64,000 bases of DNA from JBCCCJ01 sp039029315 (GCA_039029315.1 JBCCGK010000026.1:51427-115426); one strand, 5' to 3'; counted from the first letter of the stretch, positions 1-9,791 are shown. A program made the numbers and translations. Notes: a model not told the origin generated them from the letters alone.

Positions 1-758
1 AAACCAAAATTTAGTTTAATCGCCTGAATTAGTTCTTTTTTGCGATTTCTTGCTACACTGAGGATCGTTCCATCTTCCAGCACCACCTGTCCCCCTTCTC
101 CTTTTTGGTAGGTTTGGAGGAATTGGAGGTTGAGCAAATATTTTCGATGGATTCTGACAAAGTTTCTGCACGTCAAACTTCTTTCCAGAAAACTCAGACA
201 TTTGGAGACAAGCAGGGTTTTCTTGTTCGGCAAATGGAGGATGGAGTAGCTGTCAGCGGATTCGCAGAATCGCACTTGATTCAGTTTCACACATTCCATT
301 CCGTTCATAGTTGGAATGGCTAATTTGGATCGATACTGCAAGCTCATTTCAGATTTCAATGCAGTCAATTCCTGTCGAATCCGATGCATGTGATACAGAT
401 GGCTTGCCTTATCCAGTACTTGGAACAAGCGATAGGATGAAATCGGTTTGGTAATACACTCGAGAATGGGTTGGTTCAAGGAAGGATGCGTTTCCATTTC
501 CTCATCACTTGTCAGGACAAGTTGGAAGGAGGCTTGATGATTCCACTCCTTCAATAAAGGGATGGTCTGTCTCTCACGCCCTCCAACATCCCAAAATACC
601 AGATCAGGCTTTAAGGAATCGATTTCTGACAGGCTTTGATCCTGTGCAGGATATTTCCCCAAGAAAGAAACGCGTGGAGCATGACGGTCTAACAATGCAC
701 TGAGCTGAAGATCTGAATGCCTGTGATCTTCAACCACAACAGTCCTTAATGCAACCAT
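1..758 (-). CDS. LytTR-family response regulator, cut by window edge
   Basis: Translating the minus strand from the ATG at 758 gives 252 codons without a stop before the window edge, so the C-terminal end is missing. The first half is a receiver domain: acidic pair E10/D11, likely phosphoacceptor D57 in PDLVFWDVGG, T83, and K104 in ITKPIS. The second half (about 150-252) is a LytTR DNA-binding domain with the typical VRIHRKYLLNLQF segment. The loop after D57 reads GGRERQ instead of the usual MPG-like loop, so the receiver is somewhat divergent. The product is expected to be a cytoplasmic transcription regulator. No partner kinase is visible on this side; it could lie beyond position 1. A second, more canonical LytTR regulator is at 12149-12844. 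Family assignment is firm, target genes unknown. Confidence 0.85.
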   Translation of the reverse strand, partial: MVALRTVVVEDHRHSDLQLSALLDRHAPRVSFLGKYPAQDQSLSEIDSLKPDLVFWDVGGRERQTIPLLKEWNHQASFQLVLTSDEEMETHPSLNQPILECITKPISSYRLFQVLDKASHLYHMHRIRQELTALKSEMSLQYRSKLAIPTMNGMECVKLNQVRFCESADSYSILHLPNKKTLLVSKCLSFLERSLTCRNFVRIHRKYLLNLQFLQTYQKGEGGQVVLEDGTILSVARNRKKELIQAIKLNFG

Positions 759-1084
759 GAGATGCCAGGTTTGATGTGAACAATCAATCCAAAGGGAAAA
801 CGCACAAAAATGCTCACCTGCTGAATGCAGGTTCAAATCAAGGATAGCGTACAAAGGAGAGGGAAATGCTTCGTATACAGAATGAATATACACAATTTAT
901 TCCCCTTCTACTAAGAAGAAGGCTGAGGATGAAAAATTACATCTACCCTTTTTAAAAAAATGCACACCTCATGCGATTCTGTGCTTCCTGCCGAGAGGGC
1001 AGCTATTTTCCTCTCCCCCTGAATCAGTTGCCCTTTTCGGTGCATTACATGCCATTTGTTGGATACATCCTCAAAAGCATTCCC
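759..1084. other. Intergenic region between LytTR gene and rpmG promoter
   Basis: About 330 bases separate the divergent LytTR and rpmG genes. A small inverted repeat (ACCTGC, 5-nt loop, GCAGGT) lies at about 816-832. The short open frame at 971-1183 runs into rpmG in another frame and has no protein-like features. I see no rpmB here, although Bacteroidota commonly carry rpmB directly before rpmG. Confidence 0.5.
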
Positions 1085-1114
1085 TTGACTTTCGCCAAAA
1101 ATTCCCTACCTTTG
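1085..1114 (+). promoter_or_regulatory. Bacteroidota-type promoter of rpmG
   Basis: TTG at 1085-1087 is followed after 19 nt by TACCTTTG at 1107-1114, an exact match to the Bacteroidota -7 consensus TAnnTTTG with ideal spacing. Transcription would start near 1120, leaving a leader of about 20 nt before the rpmG ATG at 1140. Confidence 0.75.
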
Positions 1115-1139
1115 CTCACCATTTCAAACTCAGTAACAG

Positions 1140-1328
1140 ATGGCAAAGAAAAACAAAGCGAATCGACTCCAGGTAATCCTTGAATGCACAGAACACAAGG
1201 ACTCTGGACTTCCTGGCACCTCCAGATATGTGACCATGAAAAACCGAAAAAATTCGCCTTCCCGGTTGGAATTGAAGAAATACAATCCGATATTGAAAAA
1301 GCATACGATTCACAAAGAAATCAAATAA
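1140..1328 (+). CDS. rpmG: 50S ribosomal protein L33
   Basis: A 62-residue basic protein (MAKKNKANRLQVILECTEHK...) with the L33 signature: ECTEHK, GTSRYVTMKN, RLELKKYNPILKKHT. It is a structural protein of the large ribosomal subunit. It has one cysteine only (C16), so it is the zinc-independent form rather than the four-cysteine zinc-ribbon form. It begins a two-gene unit with the DUF4295 gene 17 nt downstream. An exact-match promoter lies just upstream and a strong hairpin terminator follows the second gene. The usual upstream neighbour rpmB is absent from this locus. Confidence 0.97.
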   Translation: MAKKNKANRLQVILECTEHKDSGLPGTSRYVTMKNRKNSPSRLELKKYNPILKKHTIHKEIK

Positions 1329-1345
1329 ATAATTCCTGACTCACT

Positions 1346-1507
1346 ATGGCAAAGAAAGTTGTCGCTGGATATCGGGACAAATCCAAATCCAAGCAGTTCA
1401 CTAAAGTCGTTCGCGCCATCAAAAATCCCGAAACTGGTGCTTACACATACAAAGAAGAAATTGTTCCTACTGATATGGTAAAGTCTTATCTGTCAGACAA
1501 CAAATAA
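1346..1507 (+). CDS. DUF4295 family small basic protein
   Basis: A 53-residue lysine-rich protein beginning MAKKVVAGYRDKSKSKQFTK and ending VPTDMVKSYLSDNK. It matches the DUF4295 family, a short Bacteroidota-specific protein usually encoded directly after rpmG; function is not established but location and charge suggest a ribosome-associated role. It is 17 nt behind rpmG and is followed at 1535 by a terminator, so the two genes form one transcription unit. In many Bacteroidota ftsY follows; here the unit ends instead. The gene is short enough to be missed by length-filtered gene callers. Confidence 0.9.
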   Translation: MAKKVVAGYRDKSKSKQFTKVVRAIKNPETGAYTYKEEIVPTDMVKSYLSDNK

Positions 1508-1534
1508 AGGAACTGACCATACACAATTCTATCC

Positions 1535-1561
1535 ATCCGGCCACTTTGGCCGGATTTTTTT
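1535..1561 (+). terminator. Intrinsic terminator after rpmG-DUF4295
   Basis: ATCCGGCCA (1535-1543), loop CTT, TGGCCGGAT (1547-1555) form a perfect 9-bp stem followed by a T run to 1561. It lies 27 nt after the DUF4295 stop codon. Confidence 0.92.
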
Positions 1562-1606
1562 GTCCTTGACTTGATTGAAAGGCAGGAAAGTCAGAATATT
1601 GAACCT

Positions 1607-3883
1607 ATGCAAACCCAATTTAATTCCCTTGTGAGACCTCTATTATTAAGCTTATTAGTAAGCTGTCTATGCTTTCTCCCATATTGTTCATTCGCGCTTG
1701 TCTATGTAGTCAGCAATACCCAAACTGGTGGAGCAGGAAGTTTGGCTGAGGCAGTCGGCCTGGCCCTTGAAGGCGACACCATTGACGCCAGAGGGATCAG
1801 TGGAACCATTCTTCTGGACACGACCTTGCTCATCGATGAAGATATGGTCATTTGGGGTCCTGGTGTAGATCAGTTGATTCTGGATGGACAAAACAGCGTC
1901 CGGCACTTTTTTGTTGTCAGATTTGATTCCTTGTATCTCGAAGGAGTACAGTTGATCAATGGAAATTCCGGCTCTGATCCCAACAGTCCATTTGGCGGAT
2001 CAATTTTCAATCGTGGAAAACTTGAGGTTGTCAATTGTATTTTTGAAAACAATCGATCGATCACTGGCGGAGCGATTTTCAATACGAGCATAGATAGTTT
2101 GTCCACCAGAACCTGGATCAGAAACTGTGGATTTTATCACAATCATGCTGATCAGGCGAGTTCCTATATCCCACAGTCAGGCGGCGCCCTGGCAGGTGAT
2201 AGTCGAGGAGGGGGCGAAGCCAAATTCTGGGCCTATAATTCGACATTTTCAGGCAATACAGCCTTGAACACTGGCGGGGCAGTCTTTTTGATTGCTGATC
2301 CTTCCGGCGGAGCGAGATTTGAAGGCGTAAACTGCACCATTGCTGACAATACAGGTGGATTGTGTGGGGGAATCGACAATTCTGTTGCAGAAATTTGTTT
2401 TTTAAAAAACAGCATCGTAGCCAATAATCATGGAAACGCTGGCTTCGAAGATCTATATGGAACCCTAAGATCCAGAGGAAACAATCTGATCGGAAATGAT
2501 CAATCCATTCTCTGGGACCCCTCTCCTACTGCTACCGATATTAAGAATGTCGACCCAGGTCTTGGCCCACTCGCCAGTAGCGGTACGGCCTTTCGGACAC
2601 ATTTTCTACTTTGTGGCAGTCCAGCCATTGATTCTGGAGACGATACCGAAGCCAATCCGGAGGATCTCCGTGGACAGCCAAGGGTTGGGATTTCTGATAT
2701 AGGCGCGCATGAAAGAAATGAGGCCCTTGACCTGGCGATCTCTCATACAGATGAATTTGGGCTTGGGTCTCTTCGACAAGCGATCCTTCTTTCTTGTCCA
2801 GGAGACACCCTCTACGCAGACCAAATTCACGGAACCATTCATCTAAGTTCCAGTATAGACCTGGAACAATCCATCACTATACAGGGCAACCCTCAACAAG
2901 CTCTTTTGCTGAGTGGAGACTACAAAGTCCGCTTATTCACCATCGCTCCTAACATTGAGGCAGCCTTGTCCTGGATGACCCTCTTTCGAGGCAAGCCAAG
3001 CTTGTTCGGCGGAGGAGCCATTCTCAATCGTGGCCATCTCACATTGTCCCATATGACATTGCAAGACAATGTGGCTGAAAGTGGAGGCGCCATTGCCAAC
3101 TATGGCAACCTTGACAGCGCCAGTCTCACACTCCTCAATTGTACCCTATCTGGCAATTCTTCCAGTTCCCTGGATGGAGGAGCCATCGACAACCGACCCT
3201 TTTCATCTGGAGCCAGTGCCACCCTGCTATTCTGTACCATTGCCAACAATCAAGCCACCAACAAAGGGGGTGGTCTCTACAATGAGGATGGGGGAAATAT
3301 GTCTGTACGCAACACCTTGATAGATGGAAATCAGGCAGCTTCCGGTCCAGATATTTTTGGGACGTACCATTCATTGGGACACAATCTCATAGGGAACAGT
3401 CAGGATGCTGTTTTTGGTCCTGCTACTGGAGATCTTCTGGATCAATCTGCCAATCTCGACAGTCTTGCCAATTATGGGGGTCCAACATTCACCCACCGCT
3501 TGTCAGCGGGAAGTCCTGCCATCGATGCAGGCAGCAATGATGGAGCTCCAGGACAAGATCAGCGGGGGCTAGCCCGCCTCTTCAATGGAACCGCCGACAT
3601 TGGGGCCTATGAATTTGATCCGGCTACCTCTGTAGAAGCAAGTCTGATCCCTGAGGTCAGATTATTTCCCAATCCCAGCACAGGAATACTACATGTCCGG
3701 TTTCAACACCTTCCGCAAGCAGTTCATCTGCAAGTGCTGGACCTCAAAGGCGCTGTGTGGCATTCGGAGCAAGTAGACTCTCGGTTGATTCTGCTGCATC
3801 TGGATGACTTGCCCAAGGGCGTGTATGTGTTAACTTTCAGCATGTCTGGGAGACACTTCAGCAAAAAAATTGTATTGTTGTAG
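1607..3883 (+). CDS. Secreted right-handed beta-helix protein with T9SS sorting domain
   Basis: A 758-residue protein when started at the ATG at 1607, which gives a clean signal peptide (hydrophobic run ending near PYCSFA). The open frame extends upstream to 1571, but that start lies almost against the preceding terminator. The body has two related halves, each opening with a GxGSLxxAxxxxxxGDT segment (GGAGSLAEAVGLALEGDT and GLGSLRQAILLSCPGDT), followed by many GGA-rich beta-helix turns (GGAIFN, GGALAG, GGAVFL, GGAILN). Each half closes with SPAIDxG...DIGAxE. This is the CSLREA/polymorphic-membrane-protein type of parallel beta-helix. The last 75 or so residues form a type A T9SS sorting domain (VRLFPNPSTG...GVYVLTF). 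A surface or secreted adhesin or polysaccharide-interacting protein is likely; no catalytic residues are identified. Confidence 0.85.
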   Translation: MQTQFNSLVRPLLLSLLVSCLCFLPYCSFALVYVVSNTQTGGAGSLAEAVGLALEGDTIDARGISGTILLDTTLLIDEDMVIWGPGVDQLILDGQNSVRHFFVVRFDSLYLEGVQLINGNSGSDPNSPFGGSIFNRGKLEVVNCIFENNRSITGGAIFNTSIDSLSTRTWIRNCGFYHNHADQASSYIPQSGGALAGDSRGGGEAKFWAYNSTFSGNTALNTGGAVFLIADPSGGARFEGVNCTIADNTGGLCGGIDNSVAEICFLKNSIVANNHGNAGFEDLYGTLRSRGNNLIGNDQSILWDPSPTATDIKNVDPGLGPLASSGTAFRTHFLLCGSPAIDSGDDTEANPEDLRGQPRVGISDIGAHERNEALDLAISHTDEFGLGSLRQAILLSCPGDTLYADQIHGTIHLSSSIDLEQSITIQGNPQQALLLSGDYKVRLFTIAPNIEAALSWMTLFRGKPSLFGGGAILNRGHLTLSHMTLQDNVAESGGAIANYGNLDSASLTLLNCTLSGNSSSSLDGGAIDNRPFSSGASATLLFCTIANNQATNKGGGLYNEDGGNMSVRNTLIDGNQAASGPDIFGTYHSLGHNLIGNSQDAVFGPATGDLLDQSANLDSLANYGGPTFTHRLSAGSPAIDAGSNDGAPGQDQRGLARLFNGTADIGAYEFDPATSVEASLIPEVRLFPNPSTGILHVRFQHLPQAVHLQVLDLKGAVWHSEQVDSRLILLHLDDLPKGVYVLTFSMSGRHFSKKIVLL

Positions 3884-3897
3884 GAATTGATGTCATC

Positions 3898-6180
3898 TTG
3901 AATGTTCTCCGTCGCATCCCCCCAATGATCTGGTTGACCTTGTTGACCCTGTTGGGACTGTATTTGCTTTTTGGAGAGCTCCTTTTGTCTCCCAACAGCT
4001 TTTTCTTCAGCTATGGAGGGGATGGGTTTACGCCCTATTATGTCAGTCCGTTCTATGCCAAATACGGAGAGGGTTCCTGGCACGAGATGTTCCAATATCC
4101 CTTTGGAAATCATCTCTTATATGTATCCAGCCCACTGATTGCCTGGATTGCCTGGGTAATGGAACGAATCGGACTTGGGGATTCCATTACAGCCTTGATC
4201 AACCTCAGTGTCATTCTTTCTTTTTTTCCAGCGGTATTCTTGATGTTCAGAATCTTGAGAAAAAGTCTCCTCCCGATTCCTCTGGCAATCCTGTGTAGCT
4301 TGCTGATCATCTTTCACTCCCCACAGATTATGCGCATCACAGGTTACTTTGGTCTGGCCTATGTGTGTTTTGTACCTTTGCTGTGGTATGTGTTGTTAAG
4401 AGGAAACAAGCATTCTTTTGAGTTCTCCTCCATGCTTTGGTATGGCATATCTGTCCTGGGCTTCAGCCTGATTCATCCGTATTATGCCTTGATTGGTGCT
4501 GCCTTTTTGCTGGCCTGGATCGTTGTCCATTTCCTTCAACATCTCTCGAATTGGCGAACATATACCAAACACTACCTAATCAGCAGTCTCGTCGCCGTTC
4601 TTCCTGGCCTGCTCATCAAGGGTTGGGAATGGATGAGTACAGATGGACCTTCAGATTTTGTTGCCTATCCATATGGATATCTGAAATATATCGCAGGTTT
4701 CGAGTCCATCTTCCTTCCTATGCATGAGCCATTCCTTGGGATATGGAATATGTTTATCGGGATCAAACCAAGAAGTTGGGAAGGATATGCTTATGTAGGA
4801 TTGGTAGGATTAATTGTTCTGATCGGTCTTGTCTGGAGAATTATCCAGCATTTTCGCAAAAAGAAAGGCAGACGTGTCCTCAGCCCAGTGCTCCCGAACA
4901 GCCTTCGAACAGCCATATGGGCGGGAACTCTTCTGCTGATCCCTGCCATGTCCCATCTGATTCAGGCCTGCCCAGACTGTCTTGATTATCTCGGTCCTCT
5001 GAGGCAATTCAGATCCATTGGTCGACTGACATGGCCATTTTATTTTGTGTTCATGACGCTCTCTGTATGGTATCTCTATGCCTGGTACAGACTGCTTCGG
5101 ATGAAAGGGAAGCGACTCCTGGGGACAAGCCTTATTGTCCTCAGTATGGGTTCCTGGAGTCTGAACATATGGGTTCAGGGACAATCTCAGCGCAAAGAAT
5201 TTCTGGCCAATCATGTGGATCGGTTCTGGGAAAGGGATATAGATGTATCTGCAAGGCTGGAGGAAAAAGGTCATAGAACGGATGAGTTTCAGGCTATTCT
5301 TGCCCTTCCCTTTTATCATTTTGGTTCGCAAAAGCTGGTCAAAGAGCATTGGGAATCCACTCGGCTGTCGATGGCAGTATCTCTCTCGACAGGCCTACCC
5401 CTATGTAACAATCGCTCAGCCAGAGCGTCTCTTTCCGCGACCCTCGCCTCGATGCAACTGATCAGCCATCCCTTGCTTGAACGCAGCCTGCTTCCAGATC
5501 AGCTCCCCAATTCCAAGCCTCTCCTGTTGATGTCCGTTCCTGGTCTTCTAACGGAAGGAGAAGAATGGCTGCTGGATCAAGCCCAGAGGATTGACAGCAT
5601 ACAGGAGATCCAACTGTATCGACTTCCTGTAGATTCACTGACGGGAATTGGAAATCAAGTCAAACAAGCGTACTACCACAACAAAGCGCGCTACCATCCG
5701 GTTCGGACTCCATATGGAAAATTCTACATGAGCCACCGAACCCAAGCCATCTTTTTTTCTTCCCAAACAGACAATCCTGTGATCCTGGAGTCTTCAGGGC
5801 AACCATCCTTGTCGGATTCAGTCACTTTGTTCGAAGGGAATTTGCGCGTCGAATATCCAAAAACCGTGATGGAGTTCTCCTGTTGGGTCAAACAGGAGCT
5901 TGTGTCCAACTATCAAGGATATATATACCTGGGATTGTATCGGGGAGAAGAGGAGATCAAGCGATTGACATTTCCCTTGTATCATGCCACTGATGTTTAT
6001 GAAGAATGGGTGCGAATTCAGATTCCATTTTTGTTACCCAACTCACAACACCGCCTTCTCATATATTCTGACAATCCAAAATTAACCGTTGACAATGTTT
6101 TGATCCGACCCAAAGCAGTGGATGTGTATATTCAGGGAGACAGTGTCGGAGAGCTACTTTTCAACAATTTCATTTTATAA
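3898..6180 (+). CDS. Large polytopic membrane protein, GT-C-like, function unknown
   Basis: A 760-residue protein with roughly ten to twelve hydrophobic segments in the first 450 residues and a soluble, mostly beta-type C-terminal region (about 620-760, with a VILESSG...GNLRVEY stretch). The first extracytoplasmic loop contains YGGDGFTPYYVSP and a QYPFGNHLLY motif, a layout reminiscent of GT-C fold membrane glycosyltransferases or YfhO-like proteins; this is a resemblance in topology, not a proven family. The longest frame uses TTG at 3898, 15 nt after the preceding stop; an ATG at 3925 (MIWLTLL) is an equally good start directly before the first membrane segment. It may be co-transcribed with the T9SS beta-helix gene upstream. 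I cannot name a substrate. Confidence 0.7.
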   Translation: MNVLRRIPPMIWLTLLTLLGLYLLFGELLLSPNSFFFSYGGDGFTPYYVSPFYAKYGEGSWHEMFQYPFGNHLLYVSSPLIAWIAWVMERIGLGDSITALINLSVILSFFPAVFLMFRILRKSLLPIPLAILCSLLIIFHSPQIMRITGYFGLAYVCFVPLLWYVLLRGNKHSFEFSSMLWYGISVLGFSLIHPYYALIGAAFLLAWIVVHFLQHLSNWRTYTKHYLISSLVAVLPGLLIKGWEWMSTDGPSDFVAYPYGYLKYIAGFESIFLPMHEPFLGIWNMFIGIKPRSWEGYAYVGLVGLIVLIGLVWRIIQHFRKKKGRRVLSPVLPNSLRTAIWAGTLLLIPAMSHLIQACPDCLDYLGPLRQFRSIGRLTWPFYFVFMTLSVWYLYAWYRLLRMKGKRLLGTSLIVLSMGSWSLNIWVQGQSQRKEFLANHVDRFWERDIDVSARLEEKGHRTDEFQAILALPFYHFGSQKLVKEHWESTRLSMAVSLSTGLPLCNNRSARASLSATLASMQLISHPLLERSLLPDQLPNSKPLLLMSVPGLLTEGEEWLLDQAQRIDSIQEIQLYRLPVDSLTGIGNQVKQAYYHNKARYHPVRTPYGKFYMSHRTQAIFFSSQTDNPVILESSGQPSLSDSVTLFEGNLRVEYPKTVMEFSCWVKQELVSNYQGYIYLGLYRGEEEIKRLTFPLYHATDVYEEWVRIQIPFLLPNSQHRLLIYSDNPKLTVDNVLIRPKAVDVYIQGDSVGELLFNNFIL

Positions 6181-6259
6181 TGCCTCAACTTTACTTTTTA
6201 CGCCAGCTTGTTCGTTAAGGAGATAGAGTTGTCAAAAAACTTGAAAAAGGAACAAATCA

Positions 6260-8386
6260 ATGAAACAACCCAAGATACTTTTTGCTGGTGGACTTTGTGC
6301 TAGCGTATGGGCCTGCATGCTCTTATTCACTGCAGGAGGGTGTAGACTGAATCCTACTGAAGGGCTGAGTTGGGATACGGACCTTCTGGCACCAATTGCC
6401 TTTACGCGTGTGGATGTCTTCGATGCGATTCAGGATACGACTTTGCTCACCGCCGACTCCGACCAGCTGCTTCATCTGGTATTTCGAGATACAGTAGGGA
6501 GTGCCAAGTTGGTAGATTTTGTGGAGATTCCCGATACTACGCTGGATGTCAGTATCTCTCTGGATACCCTGGAACTGAGTTCTGATACCATCTTCCAAAG
6601 ATTGACACTGCTGGAAGTTGCAGAACAATTACAGGCGGATGGCAACAATATCGGCACCTTTTTGATTAACAATGATGGCAATACCATGCCGTTCGTGCCT
6701 GCGATAGAGGCACTGGGATCTGGCCCCATCGATGTGGATGCTACAGAATTCTTCGAGTTTGCTGAACTGGAAAGCGGGCAGTTGGTCCTGACCATTGAGA
6801 ATTCCTTTCCAGTCGCACTGGAAGAAGTCATCTTTTTTGTCCAAAACAAGAACCTTCCCGGTCCCCCATTGGTCGCAGATACCTTTCCCTTCATCGATAC
6901 TTCTGAGATTGTCATACGCACCTATGACCTGGCTGGAAAACAGGTCGAAAGCCAATTGGAGGCTGAATTGGTGAATATGAATACTGTTGCCGCCCTGAAT
7001 GTGCCGATCGATCTGGAAGACTTTATCGAAATTCGATTGGTGGCCGAAAATATGCGTGCCAAAACGGCAACTGCGATTTTCCCACAACAAACCATCCTCG
7101 ACACTACCAGAACCACTCAATATTTGTTTGGAGGCGAGTTTGATGATGTACAGCTCACCAAACTCGGAGTAAAGTCGGGGAAAATTCGGGCGGAAACCAC
7201 CAGCACAGTGGAGGATACGATCCTCTTTAGCTATTTCCTTCCTTCTGCCCAAAATGCCAACAATGATATTCCCGGTGTAAATATCAAGTTGAATCCTGCC
7301 CCTGCCGGAGGGGTTGCACACCAAACAGAGGAGGCCTTACTGAATGGATTTACCATTGATCTCACAGCAGGAGGCGATCATGTCAATGCGGTAGAAGAGC
7401 AGATTAAGGTAGACCTTCTCTATTCTGGCAATGTCGTTACACTGGATCAACAAGACAGTGTCTCAGTCTCCTTCGGGCTGGTAGATATCGAACCGACTTA
7501 TATGGAAGGCTACATCGGAAAAAATGAGTTTGTCCTGAGAGGAGAAGAAGCGCTCGATTTTTTTGAACAAATAGATGTGGAGAAAATCCGCTTTGCTGGT
7601 GCTTCTGCCGAGATTCTTTTTAGCAATTCTGTGGGGGTAGACGCTCAAATGGAAGTTCGTGCCTTTGATGCCAGGAATTCTAACACTGGCAATACACTCA
7701 AACTAACCGGAACACCGCTTGTGGCCGGTCCATTTCTGATCGAAGGGCCAAACCTTCCTGATACCAGTGGTGTGGTGATGACGAGTTTGAGTTTTACTCC
7801 TGATAACAGCAACATTGTCCCCTTCATCAACTTGCTGGCGGACAATATTCGCTATGACATGACAGTCCTGACCAATCACAATGGCAATCCAGATCTGAAA
7901 GACAATTTTGCGACGGCAAATAGTCAAATTTCAGCTGTCCTGGATTTCAGCCTTCCGCTTGAAGGGGTCATTGGAGGATTGAGATTGGGAGATACCACTG
8001 CCTTGAATTTTGATTCCCAACCGGACCTCAATACCATCAATAATGGGACGCTCAGACTCTTGCTGGAAAACCGCTTTCCCTTGCAAGTTACGGTAGATGC
8101 ACATGTATATGATGCCAATTGGGATCTGGTTTCGACCCTGGCAGAAGCTGCGGTCATCGAAGCCGGTGAAAGAAACGCCATTGGATATGTAGAGGAAGGA
8201 CTTCTCTCTATGGTCGAGAAGGATCTGACCATAGAGGAACTGGAAGAGGTCATAGAATTGGGCAAACATCTGGTCCTTAGCTTCCAGGTAGATACGCAGC
8301 CCGATAATGAAGATGTAAAGATCTATGCTGACTATGACATCATTGCACGTTTGGTTGGGGAGTTTACCCTACGGTTGGAGAATTGA
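6260..8386 (+). CDS. Large lipoprotein paired with DUF5723 barrel protein
   Basis: A 708-residue protein beginning MKQPKILFAGGLCASVWACM and carrying a lipobox-like LLFTAGGC, so it is probably an envelope lipoprotein. The rest is rich in beta-structure, acidic residues and repeated D-T-T/L patterns such as DTTLLTADSD and DTTLDVSISLDTLEL. There are no recognisable catalytic motifs. The start ATG at 6260 is preceded by AAAAAGGAAC. The next gene (8496) encodes a DUF5723 outer-membrane barrel in the same orientation 109 nt on. The lipoprotein-barrel pairing recurs in Bacteroidota, which suggests a common envelope role. Function unknown. Confidence 0.75.
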   Translation: MKQPKILFAGGLCASVWACMLLFTAGGCRLNPTEGLSWDTDLLAPIAFTRVDVFDAIQDTTLLTADSDQLLHLVFRDTVGSAKLVDFVEIPDTTLDVSISLDTLELSSDTIFQRLTLLEVAEQLQADGNNIGTFLINNDGNTMPFVPAIEALGSGPIDVDATEFFEFAELESGQLVLTIENSFPVALEEVIFFVQNKNLPGPPLVADTFPFIDTSEIVIRTYDLAGKQVESQLEAELVNMNTVAALNVPIDLEDFIEIRLVAENMRAKTATAIFPQQTILDTTRTTQYLFGGEFDDVQLTKLGVKSGKIRAETTSTVEDTILFSYFLPSAQNANNDIPGVNIKLNPAPAGGVAHQTEEALLNGFTIDLTAGGDHVNAVEEQIKVDLLYSGNVVTLDQQDSVSVSFGLVDIEPTYMEGYIGKNEFVLRGEEALDFFEQIDVEKIRFAGASAEILFSNSVGVDAQMEVRAFDARNSNTGNTLKLTGTPLVAGPFLIEGPNLPDTSGVVMTSLSFTPDNSNIVPFINLLADNIRYDMTVLTNHNGNPDLKDNFATANSQISAVLDFSLPLEGVIGGLRLGDTTALNFDSQPDLNTINNGTLRLLLENRFPLQVTVDAHVYDANWDLVSTLAEAAVIEAGERNAIGYVEEGLLSMVEKDLTIEELEEVIELGKHLVLSFQVDTQPDNEDVKIYADYDIIARLVGEFTLRLEN

Positions 8387-8495
8387 GGACGGATTAGGAT
8401 AGGATGTTGAGCTTAGCCTGGTGGTGAAAGGAAATTCATGGGTTATAGACCATCTGCCTCCACCGACTTTTATCAGAAAAATTGAACTTAATTTT

Positions 8496-9791
8496 ATGAC
8501 TATACAGTACAGGACATTTATATTCCTTTTTTGGGGGATGTTGGCTGGAGGAATGCTTGTTGCACAACCAGCTCTGCATCTGAGACACTTGACACATGAA
8601 ATCAGCTCGCAGGCCTATCAGCCTGCTTATTTGGCGATGCAGAGTGATTCGGCCCTCATTCGTGTTGGTGGAGGCCTTGGTTATGGCGCTGGGAGCAATG
8701 TTCTGAGCATGGACCAATTGTACCTGGAGGCAGGATTTCTGTCTGATGCCACCAAAGATGACATCATTGGACAACTCAAGACGGACAATCGCATCCAATT
8801 GGGGTTCTTGTGGGATGTTACTGTCAATGTCCAACTCAAAAAACTCCCCATTAGTGTATTTACCCGGCAGAATACCCAAACATTCGTTGGGTTCAATGAT
8901 CCAAGAAGTCTGGGCCTCTTGCTTTATGGGAATGCCAAATATGCAGGCGAAACCTTGACGGATGAGGGAATCAGTTTTGGGTTGAGTAGATATCAGGAAA
9001 TTGGGGCGGGAACAGCATTGTCTGCGGGCAAATGGGCTGTAGGCATACGCCTCAAAGCCCTGCTAGGCCAGCAAGCTACTGTCTTACAAAACCTCGATTA
9101 CAGCCTGTTTACAGAAGCATTTGGCGCCAAGGTCAGCATGCAAAGTGAGTATAATTTTTTCCGCACCCAAAACACAGGGAATCCGGGAATTGGGTTCGGG
9201 ATAGATCTGGGAGCCGTATACACCCTTCGTCCCAACCTCAGTCTACAGTTTGCGGTCCAAGATCTCGGATCGATTCGCTGGCAAGGAGACAGCTATGAGC
9301 AAACCGTCAATTTTGACTATGAAGGAATAGAAATCACTCAATTGTTTAGCACAGATTTTACCAATCCAAGTAGCTTCATTCCTTCTGATACTCTGAGAAG
9401 TCTGCTAATTCCCGATCCTGCCAGTGGTCAACTGACGCAACAGCTTCCAACACAGCTAAGTATTGGTGGTGCCTATAGCTGGAACCAATCCAATCAGTTG
9501 TTCACGACCATCTTGATTGGTCTCTCCGATCAAACCTATAGCAAGCCTTCCCCGCTGGTCAACCTGGCTTATCACAGGAAGCTGGGGAATTTCTTCACCC
9601 TCGGCCTGAATGCTTATGGAGGAGGATTAGACCAATACGGATTCGGCCTCTTGGCACGCACCCATATAAGCTTTGCAGATAAGATGAACCTCAGCATATT
9701 TGGCACCATGGATAACGCAATGGGCCTCCTCTCTCCCGTCAATGGAAGAGGCTTGTCGTTTCAAGCTGGTTTGACAGCCAGCTTGAAATAA
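8496..9791 (+). CDS. DUF5723-like outer membrane beta-barrel protein
   Basis: Starting at ATG 8496 gives 431 residues with a signal peptide (MTIQYRTFIFLFWGMLAGGMLVAQ, cleavage after AQ). An upstream in-frame ATG at 8421 would add 25 residues before the signal peptide and is less likely. The mature part alternates short amphipathic strands typical of a barrel (GVGLGYG-like turns, LGLNAYGGGLDQYGFGLLARTHISF) and includes IGFGIDLGAVYTLRPNLSLQFAVQDLGSI-type strands seen in DUF5723/PorP-like proteins. It is expected in the outer membrane. It follows the lipoprotein gene at 6260 and is convergent with the lipoprotein gene at 9828, with only 36 bases between the stops. Confidence 0.75.
   Translation: MTIQYRTFIFLFWGMLAGGMLVAQPALHLRHLTHEISSQAYQPAYLAMQSDSALIRVGGGLGYGAGSNVLSMDQLYLEAGFLSDATKDDIIGQLKTDNRIQLGFLWDVTVNVQLKKLPISVFTRQNTQTFVGFNDPRSLGLLLYGNAKYAGETLTDEGISFGLSRYQEIGAGTALSAGKWAVGIRLKALLGQQATVLQNLDYSLFTEAFGAKVSMQSEYNFFRTQNTGNPGIGFGIDLGAVYTLRPNLSLQFAVQDLGSIRWQGDSYEQTVNFDYEGIEITQLFSTDFTNPSSFIPSDTLRSLLIPDPASGQLTQQLPTQLSIGGAYSWNQSNQLFTTILIGLSDQTYSKPSPLVNLAYHRKLGNFFTLGLNAYGGGLDQYGFGLLARTHISFADKMNLSIFGTMDNAMGLLSPVNGRGLSFQAGLTASLK

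Noticed and set aside
971..1183. 70-residue frame before rpmG, considered as rpmB
   Set aside because: No L28 motifs; it crosses the rpmG promoter and overlaps rpmG in another frame.
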